64,000 nt of DNA from CAVPUA01 sp963828015 (lineage in GTDB: Bacteria > Actinomycetota > Actinomycetes > Mycobacteriales > Jatrophihabitantaceae). Below are positions 1-9,801 of this stretch, piece by piece. A program made the translations under genes and the position numbers. The stretch is from contig CAWHCD010000004.1 in NCBI GenBank assembly GCA_963828015.1, forward strand, positions 1 through 64,000, given 5' to 3'. The notes below the pieces were generated by a model that ran no database searches, had not been told where the DNA came from, and saw only the letters and a program-made list of their open reading frames with translations. Position 1 is the stretch's first letter. Each line of letters opens with the position of its first letter.

Positions 1-9
1 CAATTGCGG

Positions 10-516
10 ATGTCCAGTTTGGCCGTCGGTCACAATGACCTTGTGGAGGTGGACGACAAGGCTGCGGACGGAATGCCGTCATGGTCGGCCCTGACTCATG
101 CCCAGCGTTACCTGTTGTTCGAAGGGCTAAACGGTCACACGTTGACCGATGCGATCAATGGGTGGGTCCCGCTTGCCGACGCGCCTTACTGGAACCGCAA
201 AGGCCCGTATGTCAGCGCACTTGCGGCGGCAGCCCGGTCGTTGGTCGAGTTGGGCTTGATCGAAGTCTGGGCGGAGCCGATCGGGGTCGGCGATGGTGCT
301 CTCTTATTAAGAGATAGGGCAATCGAAGTGGTCTCGGAGATCGACAGCTGGTGGCGTTACGACCCGGACGAGAACTGGGACCCAAACGAAGATGTCTCGG
401 TGTATGCGGACTACGCGGGCCAGGACCTCACGCCTAGCTCGGTGGCCTACTCGCTCTTGACGTCGCGCCCAGCTATCGAGGCAGGGCTTGTCCGCACGGT
501 CGCTGGTCTCCCCTAG
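10..516 (+). CDS. Hypothetical protein, unknown function
   Basis: A 168-residue open frame from an ATG at 10; a TTG two codons earlier is also in frame, and the true start could lie outside the window. I recognise no family. The protein has no signal peptide or membrane segment and contains several Trp-rich stretches and an acidic patch near residues 120-135. Codon choice is less G/C-biased at third positions than in the housekeeping genes further on, which fits an accessory gene. The next gene lies on the opposite strand and an IS element follows. It is probably a real protein, but no function can be given. Confidence 0.5.
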   Translation: MSSLAVGHNDLVEVDDKAADGMPSWSALTHAQRYLLFEGLNGHTLTDAINGWVPLADAPYWNRKGPYVSALAAAARSLVELGLIEVWAEPIGVGDGALLLRDRAIEVVSEIDSWWRYDPDENWDPNEDVSVYADYAGQDLTPSSVAYSLLTSRPAIEAGLVRTVAGLP

Positions 517-655
517 CGCGCGGACGGCGGTGGCCCTAATTCTCATTGCGACGGGCGCGTTGCTCTTCGTCTGCTGGCGCCCGCTGGCCGGGGTCGGTGC
601 GTCCTCGTGCTCGACGAGTCGCGGCAGATCCTGATGTCCCGTTACGGACTGACCC

Positions 656-994
656 TCATTGGAACGGGACCGTTCGCTCGTCGATCGAGTCAACGATCCA
701 GACCTTGCGGCCAAGTACCTGGGTAACAATCTGCTCGACTAGTCGCACGTCCGACAGCCCCAACAGGTCGTCCTGTGCAAGTACGAACAGCCGCTCATCC
801 TCGGACGTGACTGGCAGTGTCCGCAGCTCGCCCAGGTATCCAGCTAGATCGAAAGCCGCACGGACCGCAGCGACTTGACCGACTGAGAACACACGCACAA
901 CGCTAGTCGACACCGCCGCACCACGAAGCGGTGCACGCACGCACATCGACAATTCCGGATGCGTCTGTGTCGCGAAATCGATCGACCCGTCCAC
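656..994 (-). CDS. Hypothetical protein, possibly truncated next to an IS element
   Basis: A 112-residue frame on the minus strand with a GTG start at 994. The last 80 residues have a protein-like composition (alternating hydrophobic and charged residues), while the first 30 look poor, so the true start may be further in. The proposed start is only 25 bases from the left end of the IS481 element, so the original 5' end or promoter may have been displaced by that insertion. No family is recognised. The stretches 517-655 and 995-1018 show nothing else I can support. Confidence 0.35.
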   Translation of the reverse strand: MDGSIDFATQTHPELSMCVRAPLRGAAVSTSVVRVFSVGQVAAVRAAFDLAGYLGELRTLPVTSEDERLFVLAQDDLLGLSDVRLVEQIVTQVLGRKVWIVDSIDERTVPFQ

Positions 995-1022
995 GCGGAC
1001 AATGGCCGATGGAGCGCCCTAG

Positions 1023-1046
1023 GTGTGATGCCCAGGGACGTTGTTC
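1023..1046 (+). repeat. Left terminal inverted repeat of the IS481 element
   Basis: Begins GTGTGATGCCCAGG and pairs with 2119-2142 on the opposite strand, with 21 of 24 positions matching. It is preceded by CTAG at 1019-1022. Confidence 0.85.
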
Positions 1047-1144
1047 TTCGTTGAGTTGATCTCGGCCTGTCGTTGAGACAGGCGAAGGCCTCCGGTTGTG
1101 AAGTGGAGCTGTCTAAGAACCGCTTCACCAGACCGGAGGCCTTC

Positions 1145-2146
1145 GTGTCCCACGCTAATGCTGCCCTGACCCCGCGCGCTCGACTGCGCCTGGCCCACCT
1201 CATCGTCGAGGACGGTTGGACCTGTTCCAGCGCCGCGAGGATGTTCATGTGCTCACCGCGCACGGCAGCCAAGTGGGCGCGCCGTTACCGCGATGAGGGC
1301 CCGGCCGGCATGGTCGACCGCAGCTCGCGACCTCGGTTCAGTCCGACCAAGACGCCACCGGCTGTGACGAAACAGATCGTGCGGTTGCGGTGGCGCAAGC
1401 GGCTCGGGCCGGTGCAGATCGGCGCCCAGCTCGGCGTCCCGGCCTCCACGGTCCATGCGGTGCTGGTCCGCTGCCGCATCAGCCGGCTCGGCCACATCGA
1501 CCGGGTCACCGCTGAACCGATCCGACGCTATGAACACCCCTATCCCGGCTCGCTGATCCACGTTGATGTCACCAAGTTCGGCAATATCCCCGACGGCGGC
1601 GGCTGGCGCTACGTCGGCAAGCAGCAGGGCTACACGAACCGAGCCTCGACCGTGGCACGCACCGGCACCCCACGCAGCAAGCACCGCGGTCCGGTGCTGG
1701 GCAAGGCATTCATCCACACCGTCATCGACGACCACTCCCGCGTCGCCTACGCCGAGATCCACCCCGATGAGAAAGCCGACACCGCAATCGACGTCCTACA
1801 CAACGCCGTGGCCTGGTTCGCACAACGCGGCGTCACCGTCGAACGAGTGCTCTCCGACAACGGCTCGGCCTACAAATCACACGCCTGGCACGACGCCTGC
1901 ACCGCACTGGGCATCGTCCACAAACGCACCCGGCCCTACCGGCCACAGACCAACGGAAAGATCGAACGCCTCCACCGCACCATGTCCGACGGCTGGGCCT
2001 ACGCCCGCCACTACGACTCCGAGACCGCACGCCGACAAGCCCTGCCAGCCTGGCTGCACTTCTACAATCACCACCGCGCCCACAGCGCGATCGGAGGCCT
2101 ACCGCCGATCAGCCGACTGACCAACCTGCCTGGGCATCACACCTAG
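1145..2146 (+). CDS. IS481-family DDE transposase
   Basis: This 333-residue transposase has an N-terminal helix-turn-helix region (about residues 10-90, covering the conserved SHANA..LTPRARLRLAHL opening) followed by an RNase H-like integrase core. The catalytic triad is visible as D141 (HVDVTKFG), D238 (LSDNGSAY) and E274 (NGKIERLHR), with the usual 35 residues between the second D and the E. I chose the GTG at 1145 because the family starts with (V/M)SHANA; an upstream GTG at 1073 adds 24 atypical residues. The TAG stop (2144-2146) falls in the flanking CTAG, outside the inverted repeat. The length is normal for the family and no frame break is seen. Confidence 0.93.
   Translation: MSHANAALTPRARLRLAHLIVEDGWTCSSAARMFMCSPRTAAKWARRYRDEGPAGMVDRSSRPRFSPTKTPPAVTKQIVRLRWRKRLGPVQIGAQLGVPASTVHAVLVRCRISRLGHIDRVTAEPIRRYEHPYPGSLIHVDVTKFGNIPDGGGWRYVGKQQGYTNRASTVARTGTPRSKHRGPVLGKAFIHTVIDDHSRVAYAEIHPDEKADTAIDVLHNAVAWFAQRGVTVERVLSDNGSAYKSHAWHDACTALGIVHKRTRPYRPQTNGKIERLHRTMSDGWAYARHYDSETARRQALPAWLHFYNHHRAHSAIGGLPPISRLTNLPGHHT
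2119..2142 (-). repeat. Right terminal inverted repeat of the IS481 element
   Basis: Mirror of the left repeat. It is followed by CTAG at 2143-2146, which is both the presumed target duplication and the stop codon of two genes, the transposase on the plus strand and the carboxylase on the minus strand. Confidence 0.85.
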
Positions 2147-5100
2147 GACAACGCTTCGATCAGCCGCGGACGCAACTCATGGGCGCCGATGACGGCATCG
2201 ACGGAGCCGACCTCGACCGCCCGCTGGATGCTGTGGATGGCGTCGAACTCGTCGGCGACCTCGCCCAGCTTCTCGACCCGCACGACCGAACGCAGCTGGG
2301 CCAGCTCCGCGGCCAGGCCGACGCGCTGCACGCCGCGCGTGGCGGTAACTCGAGCCTGCAGTTCGCGCACGCGCGGGATCGGCCAGCGTGCGCCGATCGA
2401 CCTCGCCGGCGAAGACCACCGCGGCGGCGGGCGCCCCGCCGATCACTGAGGCGTACGAACCGTCGACCGCCAGGACGGTCATGTTCGGGTTCAGCGCCTT
2501 GGAAAAGACGACGAACGCGCCACCGTGATAGCGCGACACGACGCAGAAGACGATCAGGCCGTCGAAGTTGACGATGGCCCGACCGATCTCGGCGCCGTAT
2601 TCCAGCTGCAGGTTGCGCATCGAGTCCGGGGAACCGTCGAAGCCCGACAGGTTGGCCAGGACGACAAGCGGACGGTTGCCGCTGGCCGAGTTGATCGCCC
2701 GGGCGGTCTTCTTCGACGAGCGCGGGAACAAGGTGCCGGCCGTCCAGATGTCCGGGCCGTCACTCGGCGGGAAGCCACGTCGCGAGATCGGGCGCGACTC
2801 GATACCAACCAGGCAGACCGGGTGGCCCCCGAGGTGGGCGTCGAACACGACCGAGGTGTCGGCGTCGGCCATGCTGGCCCACCGCTCCAGCACCGGGTGG
2901 TCCTGGTCGCTGACCGCTCGCATCAACGTCCGGATATCAAAGGGTTTCTTGCGGTCGGGGTTGGTCGTCGCCGAGAAGATCTCGCCGACCGTCCGGAAGT
3001 CACTGTCGGGCACGTCGTGCGGGAAGTCCCGGACGTCGCGCTCGATCGGGTCGCTCGTCGGGGCCGGGCGCGGGGTCAGCTCCCCCGGCGCGATGTAGGT
3101 GTGCTCGTAGTGGTTGAGCAGCACGTCGCGCGCCGCGCCCAGGTTCGGCGCCCAGTACTGCGCCTGCCCGTTCGGGCCCATCACGCGGTCGTAGCCACCG
3201 ATGCCGAAGTTGTCCTCGGCCGACACCCCGCCGGAGAAGTCCAGCGACTGCTTGCCGGTCAGCACCATGGCGCTCTCGGGCGTCATGACGAGAATTCCCT
3301 TGGTATGCATGAGCATCGTCGCTTCGGCGTTCCAGTACGGCTGGGCACCGACGTTGATCCCGGCGACCACGACGTTGATCTCGCCGCCGTCCTGGGTGAA
3401 GGTCACGATCCGGCGCAGCGCCTTGGCCACCCAGTCCATGTTCTCGGTGCCGGAGTCCATCGAGATACGGGCACCGGCGGACAGCGCGAACCACTCCAGC
3501 GGCACGGCGAGCTCATCGGCCAGGTCGAGCGCCGCGATGATGCGCGAACACTCCGGCTCCGAGACCGCGCCCAGGGCCTTGATCGGATCACCGAGCAGGA
3601 CAACCCGGGTGATGCCCTGCGGGTGCAGCTCGGTGGGCGTGCTGGCCACGCCTACCACTACCCCGGCCTCGTTGCGCCCGGGCGGACGCGTCACCGGTGC
3701 GAGCCCACCGGATTCGTCGAAGTCGTACTCGGTGAACAACCCGTTCGGGCCGCTGAGCAGGCTCGTCAGCTCATACGGATAGGTCGTACCGCGACGGCGG
3801 GCCCGCAGCACCTTCTGGGCGTAGTCATCAAGCGGGCGCAGCGGCTCGGTCGGCGGCGGCCCGCACCGCGGCGACGACACCCGAGCCGGCCACGTAGGAG
3901 AATTGCGCGCTTACATCGAGGATCTTGTCCCGACGGCGTGGTGATGCGGCCGTCGACGTGGATCTCCTCGATGCCCGCGCCGACGGTCAGCGGCGAGATC
4001 GTCGTCTGCAACGCGGTCAGCTCATCGACCGGGGCGTCGATGACCGGCCAGATGTGCAGGAAGACGTAGTTCAGGTCCAGCAGGCCACCACGCGGCCGCG
4101 CGCGCTGCGGGCCCGGCGGAACGCCTCACCGCACAGGGCCACCGCCCGCTCGACGTTGGGCAGCGAGGTCACGCGGCCGGTGCGCGTCGCGGAGCACGGC
4201 GAGCTCGACGGATCTGGGCCAGGGCGACCAGTCGCTGATCGGCATCGTTGTTCGGCGCGACGCAGTGGTAGAGCAGCACGTCCTCAGGCGCGTCGAGCCG
4301 GGTGACGTTGAAGTCCCGCAGCCGCCAGAGGTCCAGCCGGCGACCGACCATCGGGATGGACGCCGCGCACCAGGTCGTCCTCGATAGATGCCCTCGGGCC
4401 CGGGCCGGAACGTCCAGTAGTCCACCGGCTGATCGGCCCCGCCACACAGCGGCGATCGCCACCCGGCGGGCCCGATGGGCGAACGCCAGCGCGTTCGAGC
4501 AGCTGGCGCAGCGCGTCGGAAACCTCCTGCGGTCCGACTCGGCGCGTCGGGCCAGAGCAGGTATAGGTCGACGACGATGTGATGGCCGTCCGGGGTCTGC
4601 ACCAGCTGGGCGTCGATGCCCTGGACGAGCGCGGACCCCGGCGCCAGCTCCGAGATCTCGGCCACCGTGCTGACCAGGTGGGTCGGGCGGTTGTCCAGGA
4701 CGTAGTCGCAGGTGACGAACGGGGCGCCGCACCGACGCTGGCGGCTGCACGTGCCTGCAGCTCGTATTCGCGGTAGTGCCGGCGGGCCAGCACCTCGAGC
4801 ATCGGCTCGTGCTCGGCGCAGCCGGACGCCGATCCGCTCGGCCAGGAACTGCACGATCCGCTCCGGGAGATCGCCAGAGCCCGTCGATCCGGGCGGCGTA
4901 GTCCGCGCGCCTCTGGGTGGCGGCCAGGTAGTCCAGCTCGTCGCGGACGCCGGCCAGCACCGGCCCCCGGTCGGCCTCGACCAGCGGCTGGTCGAACCAG
5001 CGGAACCGGGCGCTGCGGGCCAGGTCGCCGACCACCGGGTAGCGCAGCTGGGTGGCGGCCACCAGCCGGTCCAGCACGTCGCGGGCCTGCGCGGCGATGC

Positions 5101-7606
5101 CGTCGAGGGCGTCGGCCGGCAGCCACTGCTGCAGCACCGAGGTGACGAGGTGCAGGTGCGACGGCGCTGCCGGGCTGGGCCAGGAAGATCCGGTAGACCG
5201 CCTCCTCCAGCGCCGGCGTGCGGTCCAGGTCGGTGACGCCGTAGTGGTGCAGCACCCGGCTGAGCCGATTGCGAGAACGACTCCGGCAGCTGCTCGCGGT
5301 CGGGTCCAGGCTGTGCAGGTAGGCGTGGAAGTACTCCCGCGGGCTGTGCACCCGGTCGCCGGCCGGCTCCTCGCCCTCGGCCGGACGGTTGCGGGCCAGC
5401 TCGCACAGGTCGGCGAACGCGGTGAACAGCGCGATCTCCGCTCGCACAGCGCGGCGTCGACCGCCCAGTCGGCGCGCCGCCTGGTACTCGGCCAGCTGGG
5501 TGGCCACGTCTCGGCGGAGGTCGAAGCCGAGCAGCACCCCACGCAGATCGTCGAGGTCGAACTGGCTCGTCGTGCTCGGAGCGGGCAACTCCAGGATCGG
5601 GCCGGTCGCGGCGGGCGCTGCATCGGCGTCGTCCTCGCCGATCGGCTCCAGCCGGATCAGCGGATGCCGGTCTCGACCTGGCCGCCGGTGGCGACCAGCA
5701 GTTCGCGGACCCGTGCCGGGAACGGCGCGGCGAGCACCGTCTCCATCTTCATGCTCTCCAGCACCAGCACCGGCGCCCCGGCCGCGACCTCGTCGCCGAC
5801 CGCGACCGGGACGGCCACCACCAGGGCCGGGGCCGGCGAGCGCAGCACGCCGCCCTCGTCCCGGGTGACCCGATGGGTGGTGCCGTCGACCTCGATCAGG
5901 TTGACCGCGCCGTGGGTGGCGGTGACGCAGCCGGAAGCGTCTGGTCGCCGACGCGCAGCCGGCCGGCGTATTCGGCCAGCCGGTCGATCCGGGCGTCGAT
6001 GGCCGGCTCGTGTCGTCCACCCGCGACGCGGAACCGATCCGGACCGACCTGGGCGACCGCGAGCCGATAGCTGTCGCCGCGCAGCTTGAGCTCGATGGCC
6101 CGGCCGTTCTCGTGCCGGGCCTGCGGACGGCCGCCGTGCGCGGTGGCCAGGAAGTGCTCCCGCTCGGCGTCCTCGTTCTCCTCGTAGGCGTCGATCGCCG
6201 CCGCGACCAGCGCGACGCCGGAGTGCTCGTGGCCGACCAGCCGGCCGTCCGCGCGGACGCGGTCGATCCAGCCGGTGTCGGCGCTGGCGTCGATGACCTC
6301 GGGCTCGTTCAGCAGTTCCAGCAGGAAGCTCTTGTTCGTCGCGCCGCCCTCGATGACGACCGTGGTGTCAGCGAGCGCGCGCCGCAGCCGGGCGAGGGCG
6401 TCGGCGCGAGTCGGACCGTAAGCAATGATCTTGGCGATCATCGAGTCGAAGTCGGCCGGGATCGGGTCGCCGGTGCTGAAGCCGGTATCGACGCGAATGC
6501 CGGGACCGGCCGGCAGGTCGAGCAGCGCGATGCGACCCGGTGACGGGGCGAAGTCGCGGTCGGGGTCTTCGGCGTTGAGCCGGGCCTCGACCGCGTGGCC
6601 GACCTCTTCCGGACGGTCCCCGACCAGCGGCTGACCGGACGCGACCTACAACTGGGCCCGGACCAGGTCGGTGTCGGTGGTCAGCTCGGTGATCGGGTGC
6701 TCGACCTGCAGCCGGGTGTTGACCTCGAGGAAGGCGAAGACGCGATCGACCGGGTGGTACAGGAACTCGACCGTTCCCGCTCCGCAGTAATCGACCGCGA
6801 GGGCCAGCCGCTCGGCGGCCGCCTTGAGCTCGGCCACCTGCTCGCGCATCGAGCACGGGCGAGGCCGACTCCTCGATCACCTTCTGGTTGCGCCGCTGCA
6901 TCGAGCAGTCGCGTACGCCGAGCGCCCAGGCCGTGCCTTGCCCGTCGGCAATAACCTGCACCTCGACGTGGCGCGCCCCGGTGATCAGCGTTTCGAGGAA
7001 CATCACGCCGCTGCCGAAGGCCCGGGCCGCTTCCTCGCTGGTCGCCGCGAACGCCGCTTCCAGCTCGGCGTCGGAGTTGACCCTGCGGATGCCCCGACCG
7101 CCGCCGCCGGCGGTCGCCTTGAGCATCAGCGGATAGCCGAGCGACTTGCCGAAATCCAGCGCCGCGGCCAGATCCGGAACCGGCCCCCGACTCCAGGGCG
7201 CCACCGGTACGCCGACCTGCTCGGCGATCAGCTTCGAGCCGATCTTGTCCCCGAGCTGGCGCATCGACGCCGCACTCGGGCCGATGAATGTCACGCCCAG
7301 GCGCGTGCACAGCTCGGCGAAGGCCGGGTCTTCGGCGACGAACCCCCAACCGACCCAGGCCGCGTCGGCCCCGGTCTCGCGCAGCGCCCGCTCCAGAACG
7401 GCGAGGTCGAGATAGGGCCGGGCCGACGCCGGGCCGAGGGGGTAGGCCAGGTCGGCTTCCCGCACGAACCGCGCCGTGCGCTCGCCATCGGTGTAGAGGG
7501 CAACGGTCTGCAATTGCGGGCCCTGGAGGGCGTTGAGCTCGCGGACCGCGTTGATGAAACGCATGGCCGCCTCACCACGATTGATAATCGCGACTCGGCT
7601 GAACAT
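2143..7606 (-). pseudogene. Fused acyl-CoA carboxylase (biotin carboxylase + biotin carrier + carboxyltransferase), multiply frameshifted
   Basis: The 5.46-kb span (about 1,820 codons) matches the length of a known actinobacterial fused acyl-CoA carboxylase. Order on the minus strand: an ATP-grasp biotin carboxylase from ATG 7606 (INRGEAAMRF; GGGGRGIR near 7090); a biotinyl domain with ESMKMET near 5750; a long central domain; and a carboxyltransferase about 3860-2390 (SGARISMDSGTENMDW, GAQPYWNAEATML, SGGVSAEDNFGIGGYDRVMG). It would load CO2 on biotin and pass it to an acyl-CoA in the cytoplasm. The carboxylase N-terminus (7606-6855) and the transferase core read cleanly. About twenty single-base breaks lie at 6850, 5935, 5662 and especially 5490-4200, where frames alternate every 30-300 bp, plus one near 2410. 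A TAG at 6646-6648 replaces an expected CAG. The final residues end at TAG in the IS-flanking CTAG, very near the normal end. As it reads, no full protein can be made. Decay or poor sequence are both possible. Confidence 0.85.
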
Positions 7607-7712
7607 CTACCCCTGGCCTCCCGGCTGATCGGGGACTCACCCTACTCATCAGGGCCGGGCTGGACCGGTAAGAGGCTTGGCGATGCGGGCCCGAAGGCGG
7701 GATAATCGGTGC

Positions 7713-8108
7713 ATGAGGGGCCGAGGCTTCGAGAACATGGCGACCGTCCTGGTCGACCCGCAGATTCTTGATGACTTTGAGCTGGACCTGATGTCGCACG
7801 ATTTCCGGGTCTGGACCGTTCACACCGCGCCCACCTTCATCGACGCCCCCCGCGCCGCGTTCCAGATCCGGCGCTCGCTGGTCGAGGCCAACCAGCAGCG
7901 CTGGGCCGTCGCCGCCGACTGGACGCTGGTCTGGATCACCTTCGGTGAGAGCTGGCTCGACGGCGATGACCCGATCCCGTGGCCGGCGCACGCCGCCCTG
8001 TGGGACAAACTCGCCGAATACTCCCGCTTCGTGCGCTACAACCTTGGCCTGGGCGGTATGCCGCGCATCAGCGTGCCGCACGAGCCCTCGTCCTCACCGT
8101 CGGAATGA
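7713..8108 (+). CDS. Hypothetical protein, unknown function
   Basis: A 131-residue protein from ATG 7713; ATG 7737 (MATVLVDPQ) is an equally good start and gives 123 residues. It is rich in aromatic residues (several Trp, with a WLDGDDPIPWP stretch in the second half), soluble and without a signal peptide. I do not recognise the family. It is divergent from the carboxylase gene, with about 105 bases between the two starts, and is followed 67 bases later by the iron-regulated DUF2470 gene. The last ten residues are Ser/Pro-rich. Amino-acid composition and codon use match the genome, so it is likely real. Confidence 0.6.
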   Translation: MRGRGFENMATVLVDPQILDDFELDLMSHDFRVWTVHTAPTFIDAPRAAFQIRRSLVEANQQRWAVAADWTLVWITFGESWLDGDDPIPWPAHAALWDKLAEYSRFVRYNLGLGGMPRISVPHEPSSSPSE

Positions 8109-8134
8109 ACGTGGGGATTGGTGTCGCCGTCGAG

Positions 8135-8153
8135 TTAGGTTAGCCTTACCTGA
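8135..8153 (+). promoter_or_regulatory. Iron box (DtxR/IdeR-type operator)
   Basis: The 19-bp sequence TTAGGTTAGCCTTACCTGA differs at three positions from the DtxR/IdeR consensus TTAGGTTAGGCTAACCTAA. It ends 22 bases before the ATG of the DUF2470 gene, where a bound repressor would block transcription. It predicts repression when iron is plentiful and expression under iron limitation. Confidence 0.8.
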
Positions 8154-8175
8154 CTTCATTCGGGAAGGCAGCGCC

Positions 8176-8874
8176 ATGACGACCTCGCTCGACACCTCAC
8201 GATTGGCCCGAACGCTCGTCGCGAGCGCCCAGCGCGGTCAGATCGTGCTCGGTCCGGCCCGACGGCACGTCGGGGAGAACCGGGTGGCCTGCCAGGTGAT
8301 CGACCGCGACGGTGAGCCGGTGCTGGCCATCGCCTGCCCCGACACCGCCCGGCAGATGGCCGACCGGCTCGTGCGCGTCGAACTGGCCGGTGAGGGCGGC
8401 GAACGGGCCTGCCTGCTCGGCCGGTTGCACCGGACCGACCCGGAGCGGGTCGTGGCTCAGGCCGGACGCTGGGAGGCCGGGGTGCTGCGAGCCTCGTTGC
8501 GTGAGGGCGCCACACTGCTGCGGCTCAGCGTCCACGACGTGAGCGTGGAGCAGTCGCGACGGCTGCGGCGAGTGGCCCTGGAGGACTACGCCGCCGCCGA
8601 TCCCGACGTCATCGCCGCCCACGGCCCCCGAATCCTGGCCCATCTCAACCACGCCCACCCCCGGCCGCTGCGTCAGGTGGCGGCGCAGGCCCTGGGCTGT
8701 GCGCCCGACCGGCTCGTCGGCGCCCACCTGGACCGCGTCGATGCCGACGGCGTCGAGCTGTGGGCCATCGACGAGGACGGCGCCCGGCCGCTGCGCCTGA
8801 ACTTCCCGAGCCGGGTGAGCGATATGGACGGACTCGTCGGCGCGCTGCGGGCCGCGCTTAAGCCCCCCGCCTAG
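8176..8874 (+). CDS. DUF2470-domain protein, probable HugZ-like heme-iron protein
   Basis: This 232-residue protein has a DUF2470 domain in its last 90 residues (AHGPRILAHLNHAHPRPLRQVAAQ..., then a strand-rich tail ending in RLNFPSRVSDMDGLVGALRAAL). In HugZ-type heme utilisation proteins this C-terminal domain follows a split-barrel domain, and the first 140 residues here look compatible with that. The HLNHAH segment lies where the family has its conserved histidine motif. The start ATG 8176 follows GGAAGGCAGCGCC. An iron box just upstream supports a role in iron or heme handling when iron is scarce. The heme-degrading activity is inference; the domain call is firmer than the function. Confidence 0.75.
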   Translation: MTTSLDTSRLARTLVASAQRGQIVLGPARRHVGENRVACQVIDRDGEPVLAIACPDTARQMADRLVRVELAGEGGERACLLGRLHRTDPERVVAQAGRWEAGVLRASLREGATLLRLSVHDVSVEQSRRLRRVALEDYAAADPDVIAAHGPRILAHLNHAHPRPLRQVAAQALGCAPDRLVGAHLDRVDADGVELWAIDEDGARPLRLNFPSRVSDMDGLVGALRAALKPPA

Positions 8875-8884
8875 TCTGCTGGGC

Positions 8885-9800
8885 GTGCCGATCCCGCGCG
8901 TTGCCCGAATCGGCATCCTGCTCGTTCTGGCCGCGGTGATCGCGGGCTGCGGCGCCCCGCGCCGGACCGCCGCCACCTCGCCGGCAACGACAGCGACCGC
9001 GACGGTGTCCACGTCCACCGCTTCGGTCGTCGCGGTCAACCCGACGCCGATTCCTTCGACCTCCGGCACCACACCCGACGCCCACTCCGCCCCCTTCGAC
9101 CGCGGTCCCGATCGCCAAGGCCCCGGTCGCTGCGACCGGCCCGGTGATCGTGATCGACCCAGGTCACAGCCCGACGATCAGCTCGGTCGATGCGGCAAGC
9201 GGGCTCAACGACTCCGACTACGAGAACGAACCCGAGATGCGCGACGTGTTCAGCGTCGCCGTCCTCGTGCAGGCCCAACTGGCCGCAGCCGGCTACCAGG
9301 TCGTGATGACCAAGACGAGTGCGACCCAACGCATGTCACTCGGGCAACGGGCGGCGGTCGCCAACAACGCGCATGCCGCCCTGGCGCTGAGCATCCACGA
9401 CCAGGCCGGCTCGAACGGGGGCATCGGCTTCCGGGCGGGAAACAACATCGTCTACTACCAGTCGGTGGGCGACTATCGAATGACTCCGGGCGGCAGCAAG
9501 GTGAGCTTCACCGACGCCACGGTGGCCGCCAGGAGCAAGCAGTACGGGCAGATCTTCCAGTCCACCCGGGCCGCGGTCGAGGGCACCACCGTCAACCTGC
9601 TCGGCGACACCGGCTACGACCTCGGGACGCGTGGCCTGCCCGGCGGGAACATCTGGATAGTCCAGTTGTTGTCGAAGGTCCCCTGGATCTACAACGAGGC
9701 CGGCGGCAACAGCGCCGGGCAGTCCGGACTGGACGCCGCCGATCAGCAGACCTACGCCGCCGCGCTGGTCGCCGCGGTCGAGAAGTGCCTACCCCGCTGA
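8885..9800 (+). pseudogene. N-acetylmuramoyl-L-alanine amidase lipoprotein, one-base frameshift
   Basis: A GTG start at 8885 opens a lipoprotein signal (LLVLAAVIAGCG, lipobox Cys about residue 22) and a Thr/Ser/Pro linker. The catalytic domain then continues in another frame from about 9100: VIVIDPGHSPT (zinc His), a Glu in NEPEMRDV and LSIHDQAG (second zinc His), ending LPR at 9800. This is the amidase_3 fold that cleaves the lactyl amide bond of peptidoglycan outside the membrane. Removing one C from the run at 9090-9094 restores a single frame of about 304 residues, so a sequence error is more likely than true inactivation. bluB follows directly. Confidence 0.8.
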
Positions 9801-9801
9801 C

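Larger units (their letters stand above)
1023..2142 (+). mobile_element. IS481-family insertion sequence, complete
   Basis: A 1,120-bp element bounded by imperfect terminal inverted repeats of about 24 bp (1023-1046 and 2119-2142, 21 of 24 matching; the outer 14, GTGTGATGCCCAGG, are identical). A CTAG flanks each end (1019-1022 and 2143-2146), matching the CTAG target preference known for IS481-type elements. A single transposase gene fills the interior. The inside end of the transposase reads straight into the right CTAG, which supplies its stop codon. The element looks intact and recently mobile. It sits exactly at the 3' end of the damaged carboxylase gene. Confidence 0.9.

Noticed and set aside
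844..1272. A 142-codon minus-strand frame crossing the left IS boundary
   Set aside because: It runs across the IS end and overlaps the transposase antisense; the composition is not protein-like.
2525..4069. A 514-codon open frame opposite the carboxyltransferase region
   Set aside because: It is a shadow of the carboxylase coding strand in high-GC DNA; the composition is Arg/Gly/Asp-heavy with no recognisable domain.
6646..6648. Recoding of the in-frame TAG in the carboxylase gene
   Set aside because: TAG is used as an ordinary stop throughout the window, and the gene has many other lesions; no recoding signal is visible.
9090..9094. Programmed ribosomal frameshifting in the amidase gene
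   Set aside because: There is no slippery heptamer with a downstream structure, and the same kind of break occurs in unrelated genes.
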